Shown piece after piece: positions 1-8,973 of a stretch of DNA of 64,000 bases. The position numbers were made by a program, and so were the translations under genes. Within the stretch, counting starts at the first letter, position 1, and each line of letters begins with the position of its first letter. Below the pieces are notes generated by a model. That model was not told where the DNA came from. It searched no databases and saw only the letters and a program-made list of their open reading frames with translations. The DNA comes from Petrolisthes cinctipes (lineage: Eukaryota > Arthropoda > Malacostraca > Decapoda > Porcellanidae). The stretch is taken from assembly GCA_033782935.1 (NCBI GenBank), contig JAWQEG010001441.1, forward strand, positions 62,001 to 126,000, read 5' to 3'.

Positions 1-28
1 CCAGAAGGTATCTGTACATGCCTACCTT
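1..28 (+). repeat. Truncated C monomer at left window edge
   Basis: These bases match the 3' end of a C2 monomer (CCAGAAGGTATCTGTACATG) and run directly into the A1 unit at 29. The last bases read CCTACCTTGTG instead of the usual CCTACTCCGTG or CCTACTCCTTG. The array therefore continues to the left of the window. Confidence 0.9.
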
Positions 29-1020
29 GTGTTAGAGTATTTTCAAAATACAGGCCAAAAACATACTGAAAATCGATCTTTTAGGTGCCCAAAAGTCGAT
101 ATGTGCATGCATCTTCTGTACCCGTTTATATCTCAAATTCTGGCCCTAAACACCCGAAAATTCGATATTTTGGGGTCCCAGAAGCGATCTGTACATGCCT
201 ACTCCGTGTTAGAGTATTTTCAAAATTCAGGCCCAAAACATGCTGAAAATCGATATTTTTGGTGCCCAAAGTCAATATGTGCATGTATCTTCTGTACCCG
301 TTTATATCTCAAATTCAGGCTCAAAATACCCGAAAATTCAATATTTTGGGGTCCCAGAAGCAATCTGTACAGTGCTAGAATATTTTCAAAATATAGGCTA
401 AAAATATGCTAAAAATCGATCTTTTAGGTGCCAAAAAGTCGATATCTCAAATTCAGTCCCAAAACACCCGAAAATTCGATATTTAGGGGTCCCAGAAGCG
501 ATCTGTACATGCCTACTCCGTGTTAGAGTATTTTCAAAATACATGCTCAAAACATACTGAAAATCGATCATTTAGGTGCACAAAAGTCGATATGTGCATG
601 CATCTTCAGTACCCGTTTATATCTCAAATTCAGGCTCAAAACACCCGAAAATTCAATATTTTGGGGTCCCAGAAGCAATCTGTACATGCCTACTCCGTGT
701 TAGAGTATTTTCAAAATTCAGGCCCAAAACATGCTGAAAATCGATATTTTAGATGACCAAAGTCAATATGTGCATGTATCTTCTGTACCCGTTTATATCT
801 CAAATTCAGGCTCAAAACACCCGAAAATTCAATATTTTGGGGTCCCAGAAGCAATCTGTACATGCCTACACAGTGCTAGAATATTTTCAAAATATAGGCT
901 AAAAACATGCTAAAAATCGACATTTTAGGTGCCAATAAATCGATATCTCAAATTCAGTCCCAAAACACCCGAAAATTCGATATTTAGAGGTCCCAGAAGG
1001 TATCTGTACATGCCTACTCC
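29..1020 (+). repeat. First hexamer, with shortened B1
   Basis: A1 at 29, B1 at 206, C1 at 372, A2 at 520, B1/B2 hybrid at 697, C2 at 873. The B1 unit lacks ATGCCTACAC before the C start, so the first trimer is 491 bp instead of 501. The A2 copy here has ATCGATCATTTAGG instead of ATCGATCTTTTAGG, a change also seen at 2524 and 6854. Confidence 0.88.
152..176. repeat. Imperfect inverted repeat conserved in A and B units
   Basis: ACCCGAAAAT (152-161) and ATTTTGGGGT (167-176) pair over 9 of 10 positions around a 5-base loop, TCGAT; the only mismatch is G opposite G. The same dyad is present in nearly all A and B units, with TCAAT as loop in A2 and B. In C units the right arm reads ATTTAGGGGT (or ATTTAGAGGT), lowering the match to 8 of 10 or fewer. 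A smaller AAAAT/ATTTT dyad around CGAT sits in the other half-unit of B. No role is shown by the sequence. Confidence 0.6.
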
Positions 1021-1373
1021 GTGTTAGAGTATTTTCAAACTACAGGCCAAAAACATACTGAAAATCGATCTTTTAGGTGCCCAAAAGTCGATATGTGCAT
1101 GCATCTTCTGTACCCGTTTATATCTCAATTTCTGGCCCTAAACACCCGAAAATTCGATATTTTGGGGTCCCAGAAGCGATCTGTACATGCCTACTCCGTG
1201 TTAGAGTATTTTCAAAATTCAGGCCCAAAACATGCTGAAAATCGATATTTTTGGTGAACAAAGTCAATATGTGCATGTATCTTCTGTACCCGTTTATATC
1301 TCAAATTCAGGCTTAAAACACCCGAAAATTCAATATTTTTGGGTCCCAGAAGCAATCTGTACATGCCTACTCA

Positions 1374-1521
1374 GTGCTAGAATATTTTCAAAATATAGGC
1401 TAAAAACATGCTAAAAATCGATCTTTTAGGTGCCAAAAAGTCGATATCTCTAATTCAGTCCCAAAACACCCGAAAATTCGATATTTAGGGGTCCCAGAAG
1501 CGATCTGTACATGCCTACTCC
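1374..1521 (+). repeat. Exemplar C1 monomer, 148 bp
   Basis: Reference copy of subtype C1. It starts GTGCTAGAATATTTTC, has ATAGGCTAAAAACATGC, ATCGATCTTTTAGGTGCC, AAAAAGTCGATATCTC and ATATTTAGGGGTCCC, and ends AGAAGCGATCTG. Compared with A or B it lacks 29 bp between GTCGATAT and CTCAAATTC. This exemplar has TCTCTAATTC where most C units have TCTCAAATTC. Confidence 0.92.
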
Positions 1522-1698
1522 GTGTTAGAGTATTTTCAAAATACATGCTCAAAACATACTGAAAATCGATCTTTTAGGTGCACAAAAGTCGATATGTGCA
1601 TGCATCTTCAGTACCCGTTTATATCTCAAATTCAGGCTCAAAACACCCGAAAATTCAATATTTTGGGGTCCCAGAAGCAATCTGTACATGCCTACTCA
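1522..1698 (+). repeat. Exemplar A2 monomer, 177 bp
   Basis: Reference copy of subtype A2. It differs from A1 at CATGCTCAAAACATACTG, GGTGCACAAAAGTCG, CTTCAGTACCC, AATTCAGGCTCAAAACACC, AATTCAATATTTTGGGG and AGAAGCAATCTG. It is usually followed by B2 (less often B1). In the canonical hexamer it starts the second trimer. Several A units are A1/A2 hybrids, for example 25442-25618 and 30441-30617, which begin as A1 and become A2 by the GGTGCACAAAAG segment. Confidence 0.93.
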
Positions 1699-1874
1699 GT
1701 GTTAGAGTATTTTCAAAATACAGGCCCAAAACATGCTGAAAATCGATATTTTAGATGCCCAAAGTCAATATGTGCATGTATCTTCTGTACCCGTTTATAT
1801 CTCAAATTCAGGCTTAAAACACCCGAAAATTCAATATTTTGGGGTCCCAGAAGCAATCTGTACATGCCTACACA
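1699..1874 (+). repeat. Exemplar B2 monomer, 176 bp
   Basis: Reference copy of subtype B2. It carries TTTTCAAAATACAGGCCC and ATATTTTAGATGCCCAAAG where B1 has AATTCAGG and ATATTTTTGGTGCCC. It normally lies between A2 and C2. B1/B2 hybrids occur near the left edge, e.g. the unit at 697-872, which has the B1 start and the B2 middle. Confidence 0.92.
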
Positions 1875-2022
1875 GTGCTAGAATATTTTCAAAATATAGG
1901 CTAAAAACATGCTAAAAATCGACATTTTAGGTGCCAAAAAATCGATATCTCAAATTCAGTCCCAAAACACCCGAAAATTCGATATTTAGAGGTCCCAGAA
2001 GGTATCTGTACATGCCTACTCC
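1875..2022 (+). repeat. Exemplar C2 monomer, 148 bp
   Basis: Reference copy of subtype C2. It differs from C1 at ATCGACATTTTAGGTGCC, AAAAAATCGATATCTC, ATATTTAGAGGTCCC and AGAAGGTATCTG. The ATCGAC change removes the ATCGAT palindrome found at this place in other classes. It has the same 29-bp deletion as C1, so the deletion came before the C1/C2 split. C2/C1 hybrids occur at 2376-2523 and 6706-6853. Confidence 0.92.
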
Positions 2023-2199
2023 GTGTTAGAGTATTTTCAAAATACAGGCCAAAAACATACTGAAAATCGATCTTTTAGGTGCCCAAAAGTCGATATGTGC
2101 ATGCATCTTCTGTACCCGTTTATATCTCAAATTCTGGCCCTAAACACCCGAAAATTCGATATTTTGGGGTCCCAGAAGCGATCTGTACATGCCTACTCC
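2023..2199 (+). repeat. Exemplar A1 monomer, 177 bp
   Basis: Reference copy of subtype A1. Diagnostic bases in order: CAGGCCAAAAACATACTG, GGTGCCCAAAAGTCGATATG, CTTCTGTACCC, AATTCTGGCCCTAAACACC, AATTCGATATTTTGGGG and AGAAGCGATCTG. From about 17.27 kb onward many A1 copies start CTTGTTAGAG and read TTTTCAACATACAGG instead of TTTTCAAAATACAGG, a second A1 lineage. A1 keeps about seven CpG sites, more than the A2 and B subtypes. Confidence 0.93.
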
Positions 2200-5100
2200 G
2201 TGTTAGAGTATTTTCAAAATTCAGGCCCAAAACATGCTGAAAATCGATATTTTTGGTTCCCAAAGTTAATATGTGCATGTATCTTCTGTACCCGTTTATA
2301 TCTCAAATTCAGCCTCAAAACACCCGAAAATTCAATATTTTGGGGTCCCAGAAGCAATCTGTACATGACTACACAGTGCTAGAATATTTTCAAAATATAG
2401 GCTAAAAACATGCTAAAAATCGACATTTTAGGTGCCAAAAAATCGATATCTCAAATTCAGTCCCAAAACACCCGAAAATTCGATAGTTAGGGGTCCCAGA
2501 AGCGATCTGTACGTGCCTACTCCGTGTTAGAGTATTTTCAAAATACATGCTCAAAACATAATGAAAATCGATCATTTAGGTGCACAAAAGTCGATATGTG
2601 CATGCATCTTCAGTACCCGTTTATATCTCAAATTCAGGCTCAAAACACCCGAAAATTCAATATTTTGGGGTCCCAGAAGCAATCTGTATATGCCTACTCC
2701 GTGTTAGAGTATTTTCAAAATTCAGGCCCAAAACATGCTGAAAATCGATATTTTAGATGCCCAAAGTCAATATGTGCATGTATCTTCTGTACCCGTTTAT
2801 ATCTCAAATTCAGGCTCAAAACACCCGAAAATTAAAATATTTTGGGGTCCCAGAAGCAATCTGTAGTGCTAGAATATTTTCAAAATATAGGCTAAAAACA
2901 TGCTAAAAATCGATCTAAAATTTTAGGTGCCAAAAAGTCGATATCTCAAATTTAGTCCCAAAACACCCGAAAATTCGATATTTAGGGGTCCCAGAAGCGA
3001 TCTGTACATGCCTACTCCGTGTTAGAGTATTTTCAAAATACATGCTCGAAACATACTGAAAATCGATCTTTTAGGTGCGCAAAAGTCGATATGTGCATGC
3101 ATCTTCAGAACCCGTTTATATCTCAAATTCAGGCTCAAAACACCCGAAAATTCAATATTTTGGGGTCCCAGAAGCAATGTGTACATGCCTACTCAGTGTT
3201 AGAGTATTTTCAAAATACAGGCCCAAAACATGCTGAAAATCGATATTTTAGATGCCCAAAGTCAATATGTGCATGTATCTTCTGTACCCGTTTATATCTC
3301 AAATTCAGGCTCAAAACACCCGCAAATTCAATATTTTGGGGTCCCAGAAGCAATCTGTACATGCCTACACAGTGCTAGAATATTTTCAAAATATAGGCTA
3401 AAAACATGCTAAAAATCGACATTTTAGGTGTCAAAAAATCGATATCTCAAATTCAGTCCCATAACACCCGAAAATTCGATATTTAGAGGTCCCAGGAGGT
3501 ATCTCTGTACATGCCTACTCCGTGTTAGAGTATTTTCAAAATACAGGCCAAAAACATACTGAAAATCGATCTTTTAGGTGCCCAAAAGTCGATATGTGCA
3601 TGCATCTTCTGTACCCGTTTATATCTCAAATTCTGGCCCTAAACACCCGAAAATTCGATATTTTGGGGTCCCAGAAGCGATCTGTACATGCCTACTCCGT
3701 GTTAGAGTATTTTCAAAATACATGCTCAAAACATACTGAAAATCGATCTTTTAGGTGCACAAAAGTCGATATGTGCATGCATCTTCAGTACCCGTTTATA
3801 TCTCAAATTCAGGCTCAAAACACCCGAAAATTCAATATTTTGGGGTCCCAGAAGCAATCTGTACATGCCTACTCAGTGTTAGAGTATTTTCAAAATACAG
3901 GCCCAAAACATGCTGAAAATCGATATTTTAGATGCCCAAAGTCAATATGTGCATGTATCTTCTGTACCCGTTTATATCTCAAATTCAGGCTCAAAACACC
4001 CGAAAATTCAATATTTTGGGGTCCCAGAAGCAATCTGTACATGCCTACACAGTGCTAGAATATTTTCAAAATATAGGCTAAAAACATGCTAGAAATCGAC
4101 ATTTTAGGTGCCAAAAAATCGATATCTCAAATTCAGTCCCAAAACACCCGAAAATTCGATATTTAGAGGTCCCAGAAGGTATCTGTACATGCCTACTCCG
4201 TGTTAGAGTATTTTCAAAATATAGGCTAAAAACATGCTAAAAATCGATCTTTTAGGTGCCAAAAAGTCAATATCTCAAATTCAGTCCCAAAACACCCGAA
4301 AATTCAATATTTTGGGGTCCCAGAAGCGATCTGTACATGCCTACTCCGTGTTAGAGTATTTTCAAAATACATGCTCAAAACATACTGAAAATCGATCTTT
4401 TAGGTGCACAAAAGTCGATATGTGCATGCATCTTCAGTACCCGTTTATATCTCAAATTCAGGCTCAAAACACCCGAAAATTCAATATTTTGGGGTCCCAG
4501 AAGCAATCTGTACATGCCTACTCAGTGTTAGAGTATTTTCAAAATACAGGCCAAAAACATACTGAAAATCGATCTTTTAGGTGCACAAAAGTCGATATGT
4601 GCATGCATCTTCAGTACCCGTTTATATCTCAAATTCAGGCTCAAAACACCTGAAAATTCAATATTTTGGGGTCCCAGAAGCAATCTGTACATGCCTACTC
4701 AGTGTTAGAGTATTTTCAAAATACAGGCCCAAAACATGCTGAAAATCGATATTTTAGATGCCCAAAGTCAATATGTGCATTTATCTTCTGTACCCGTTTA
4801 TATCTCAAATTCAGGCTCAAAACACCCGAAAATTCAATATTTTGGGGTCCCAGAAGCAATCTGTACATGCCTACACAGTGCTAAAATATTTTCAAAATAT
4901 AGGCTAAAAACATGCTAGAAATCGACATTTTAGGTGCCAAAAAATCGATATCTCAAATTCAGTCCCAAAACACCCGAAAATTCGATATTTAGAGGTCCCA
5001 GAAGGTATCTGTACATGCCTACTCCGTGTTAGAGTATTTTCAAAATATAGGCTAAAAACATGCTAAAAATCGATCTTTTAGGTGCCAAAAAGTCAATATC

Positions 5101-8030
5101 TCAAATTCAGTCCCAAAACTCCCGAAAATTCAATATTTTGGGGTCCCAGAAGCGATCTGTACATGCCTACTCCGTGTTAGAGTATTTTCAAAATACATGC
5201 TCAAAACATACTGAAAATCGATCTTTTAGGTGCACAAAAGTCGATATGTGCATGCATCTTCAGTACCCGTTTATATCTCAAATTCAGGCTCAAAACACCC
5301 GAAAATTAGATATTTTGGGGTCCCTGAAGCAATCTGTACATGCCTACTCAGTGTTAGAGTATTTTCAAACTACAGGCCAAAAACATACTGAAAATCGATC
5401 TTTTAGGTGCCCAAAAGTCGATATGTGCATGCATCTTCTGTACCCGTTTATATCTCAATTTCTGGCCCTAAACACCCGAAAATTCGATATTTTGGGGTCC
5501 CAGAAGCGATCTGTACATGCCTACTCCGTGTTAGAGTATTTTCAAAATTCAGGCCCAAAACATGCTGAAAATCGATATTTTTGGTGAACAAAGTCAATAT
5601 GTGCATGTATCTTCTGTACCCGTTTATATCTCAAATTCAGGCTTAAAACACCCGAAAATTCAATATTTTTGGGTCCCAGAAGCAATCTGTACATGCCTAC
5701 TCAGTGCTAGAATATTTTCAAAATATAGGCTAAAAACATGCTAAAAATCGATCTTTTAGGTGCCAAAAAGTCGATATCTCTAATTCAGTCCCAAAACACC
5801 CGAAAATTCGATATTTAGGGGTCCCAGAAGCGATCTGTACATGCCTACTCCGTGTTAGAGTATTTTCAAAATACATGCTCAAAACATACTGAAAATCGAT
5901 CTTTTAGGTGCACAAAAGTCGATATGTGCATGCATCTTCAGTACCCGTTTATATCTCAAATTCAGGCTCAAAACACCCGAAAATTCAATATTTTGGGGTC
6001 TCAGAAGCAATCTGTACATGCCTACTCAGTGTTAGAGTATTTTCAAAATACAGGCCCAAAACATGCTGAAAATCGATATTTTAGATGCCCAAAGTCAATA
6101 TGTGCATGTATCTTCTGTACCCGTTTATATCTCAAATTCAGGCTTAAAACACCCGAAAATTCAATATTTTGGGGTCCCAGAAGCAGTCTGTACATGCCTA
6201 CACAGTGCTAGAATATTTTCAAAATATAGGCTAAAAACATGCTAAAAATCGACATTTTAGGTGCCAAAAAATCGATATCTCAAATTCAGTCCCAAAACAC
6301 CCGAAAATTCGATATTTAGAGGTCCCAGAAGGTATCTGTACATGCCTACTCCGTGTTAGAGTATTTTCAAAATACAGGCCAAAAACATACTGAAAATCGA
6401 TCTTTTAGGTGCCCAAAAGTCGATATGTGCATGCATCTTCTGTACCCGTTTATATCTCAAATTCTGGCCCTAAACACCCGAAAATTCGATATTTTGGGGT
6501 CCCAGAAGCGATCTGTACATGCCTACTCCGTGTTAGAGTATTTTCAAAATTCAGGCCCAAAACATGCTGAAAATCGATATTTTTGGTTCCCAAAGTTAAT
6601 ATGTGCATGTATCTTCTGTACCCGTTTATATCTCAAATTCAGCCTCAAAACACCCGAAAATTCAATATTTTGGGGTCCCAGAAGCAATCTGTACATGCCT
6701 ACACAGTGCTAGAATATTTTCAAAATATAGGCTAAAAACATGCTAAAAATCGACATTTTAGGTGCCAAAAAATCGATATCTCAAATTCAGTCCCAAAACA
6801 CCCGAAAATTCGATAGTTAGGGGTCCCAGAAGCGATCTGTACGTGCCTACTCCGTGTTAGAGTATTTTCAAAATACATGCTCAAAACATAATGAAAATCG
6901 ATCATTTAGGTGCACAAAAGTCGATATGTGCATGCATCTTCAGTACCCGTTTATATCTCAAATTCAGGCTCAAAACACCCGAAAATTCAATATTTTGGGG
7001 TCCCAGAAGCAATCTGTATATGCCTACTCCGTGTTAGAGTATTTTCAAAATTCAGGCCCAAAACATGCTGAAAATCGATATTTTAGATGCCCAAAGTCAA
7101 TATGTGCATGTATCTTCTGTACCCGTTTATATCTCAAATTCAGGCTCAAAACACCCGAAAATTAAAATATTTTGGGGTCCCAGAAGCAATCTGTACAGTG
7201 CTAGAATATTTTCAAAATATAGGCTAAAAACATGCTAAAAATCGATCTAAAATTTTAGGTGCCAAAAAGTCGATATCTCAAATTTAGTCCCAAAACACCC
7301 GAAAATTCGATATTTAGGGGTCCCAGAAGCGATCTGTACATGCCTACTCCGTGTTAGAGTATTTTCAAAATACATGCTCGAAACATACTGAAAATCGATC
7401 TTTTAGGTGCGCAAAAGTCGATATGTGCATGCATCTTCAGAACCCGTTTATATCTCAAATTCAGGCTCAAAACACCCGAAAATTCAATATTTTGGGGTCC
7501 CAGAAGCAATGTGTACATGCCTACTCAGTGTTAGAGTATTTTCAAAATACAGGCCCAAAACATGCTGAAAATCGATATTTTAGATGCCCAAAGTCAATAT
7601 GTGCATGTATCTTCTGTACCCGTTTATATCTCAAATTCAGGCTCAAAACACCCGAAAATTCAATATTTTGGGGTCCCAGAAGCAATCTGTACATGCCTAC
7701 ACACTGCTAGAATATTTTCAAAATATAGGCTAAAAACATGCTAAAAATCGACATTTTAGGTGTCAAAAAATCGATATCTCAAATTCAGTCCCATAACACC
7801 CGAAAATTCGATATTTAGAGGTCCCAGGAGGTATCTCTGTACATGCCTACTCCGTGTTAGAGTATTTTCAAAATACAGGCCAAAAACATACTGAAAATCG
7901 ATCTTTTAGGTGCCCAAAAGTCGATATGTGCATGCATCTTCAGTACCCGTTTATATCTCAAATTCAGGCTGAAAACACCCGAAAATTCAATATTTTGGGG
8001 TCCCAGAAGCAATCTGTACATGCCTACACA

Positions 8031-8679
8031 ATGCTAGAATATTTTCAAAATATAGGCTAAAAACATGCTAAAAAACGACATTTTAGGTGCCAAAAAATCG
8101 ATATCTCAAATTCAGTCCCAAAACACCCGAAAATTCGATATTTAGAGGTCCCAGAAGGTATCTGTACATGCCTACTCCGTGTTAGAGTATTTTCAAAATA
8201 CAGGCCAAAAACATACTGAAAATCGATCTTTTAGGTGGCCAAAAGTCGATATGTGCATGCATCTTCTGTACCCGTTTATATCTCAAATTCTGGCCCTAAA
8301 CCCCCGAAAATTCGATATTTTGGGGTCCCAGAAGCGATCTGTACATGCCTACTCCGTGTTAGAGTATTTTCAAAATTCAGGCCCAAAACATGCTGAAAAT
8401 CGATATTTTTGGTGCCCAAAGTCAATATGTGCATGTATCTTCTGTACCCGTTTATATCTCAAATTCAGGCTCAAAACACCCGAAAATTCAATATTTTGGG
8501 GTCCCAGAAGCAATCTGTACATGCCTACTCAGTGCTAGAATATTTTCAAAATATATGCTAAAAATATGCTAAAAATCGATCTTTTAGGTGTCAAAAAGTC
8601 GATATCTCAAATTCAGTCCCAAAACACCCGAAAATTCGATATTTAGGGGTCCTAGAAGCGATCTGTACATGCCTACTCC
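8031..8679 (+). repeat. 649-bp C2-A1-B1-C1 segment private to copy II
   Basis: 148+177+176+148 = 649 bp present in the second 4.33-kb block but not in the first. The preceding A unit at 7854-8030 is a hybrid: A1 start, A2-like CTTCAGTACCC, and a B-type end (CCTACACA). In copy I the corresponding unit at 3522 is a plain A1 followed directly by A2 at 3699. Whether copy II gained or copy I lost the segment cannot be decided from these two copies. Confidence 0.8.
8356..8531 (+). repeat. Exemplar B1 monomer, 176 bp
   Basis: Reference copy of subtype B1. Its marks are TTTTCAAAATTCAGGCCC, CATGCTGAAAATCG, ATATTTTTGGTGCCCAAAG and GTCAATATGTGCATGTATC. The B class has one A fewer than A at the CCAAAG/CCAAAAG run, which gives 176 instead of 177 bp and breaks any reading frame carried over from an A unit. 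Confidence 0.92.
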
Positions 8680-8797
8680 GTGTTAGAGTATTTTCAAAAT
8701 ACATGCTCAAAACATACTGAAAATCGATCTTTTAGGTGCACAAAAGTCGATATGTGCATGCATCTTCAGTACCCGTTTATATCTCAAATTCAGGCTC

Positions 8798-8973
8798 AAA
8801 ACACCCGAAAATTCAATATTTTGGGGTCCCAGAAGCAATCTGTACATGCCTACTCAGTGTTAGAGTATTTTCAAAATACAGGCCCAAAACATGCTGAAAA
8901 TCGATATTTTAGATGCCCAAAGTCAATATGTGCATGTATCTTCTGTACCCGTTTATATCTCAAATTCAGGCTC
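8798..8973 (+). repeat. Ancestral dimer: two 88-bp half-units
   Basis: Bases 8798-8885 (end of A2 into the start of B2) and 8886-8973 (the middle of B2) align end to end without gaps over 88 positions. I count 56 identical positions, about 64%. Both begin AAAACA, share AAAAT..C.ATATTTT early, CCCA and CAAT.TGT.CATG in the middle, and end CA.GG or CAAAT-.CAGGC.C. The present 176/177-bp monomer is therefore best read as an old tandem duplication of an 88-bp unit. Confidence 0.8.

Larger units (their letters stand above)
1021..2022 (+). repeat. Canonical 1002-bp hexameric HOR unit
   Basis: Cleanest example of the six-monomer unit: A1 1021, B1 1198, C1 1374, A2 1522, B2 1699, C2 1875, with the next A1 at 2023. 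The lengths 177+176+148 twice give 1002. Alternation of subtype-1 and subtype-2 trimers shows that 501 bp is the trimer period but 1002 bp is the true higher-order period here. Elsewhere the alternation is often broken, with two trimers of one kind in succession. Confidence 0.9.
1021..5350 (+). repeat. 4.33-kb tandem block, copy I
   Basis: Unit starts: A1 1021, B1 1198, C1 1374, A2 1522, B2 1699, C2 1875, A1 2023, B1 2200, C 2376, A2 2524, B 2701, C1 about 2867, A2 3019, B2 3196, C2 3372, A1 3522, A2 3699, B2 3876, C2 4052, C1 4200, A2 4348, A1/A2 4525, B2 4702, C2 4878, C1 5026, A2 5174. Private markers such as CAAACTACAGG at 1037, GGTGAACAAAG at 1253 and GATAGTTAGG near 2484 recur 4330 bp downstream. 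Two features are unusual: A-A tandems (3522/3699, 4348/4525) and C-C tandems (4052/4200, 4878/5026). Confidence 0.88.

Noticed and set aside
12..60. A/T-tract phasing giving curved DNA
   Set aside because: Tracts of four or five A or T recur at about 10 to 12.5 bp in the first half of A units, but the mean spacing is nearer 11.5 than the helical repeat, so strong curvature cannot be claimed by eye.
100..140. Yeast-type replication origin motif in CGTTTATATCTC
   Set aside because: It fits the ARS consensus at only about 8 of 11 positions and AT-rich DNA gives many such matches.
161..177. CENP-B-box-like motif (TTCG....T..GGGG)
   Set aside because: It matches only 7 of the 9 core positions of the mammalian box, with the central A and the C wrong. 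By a rough estimate a match this good is expected by chance in a unit of this length on both strands about four times in ten.
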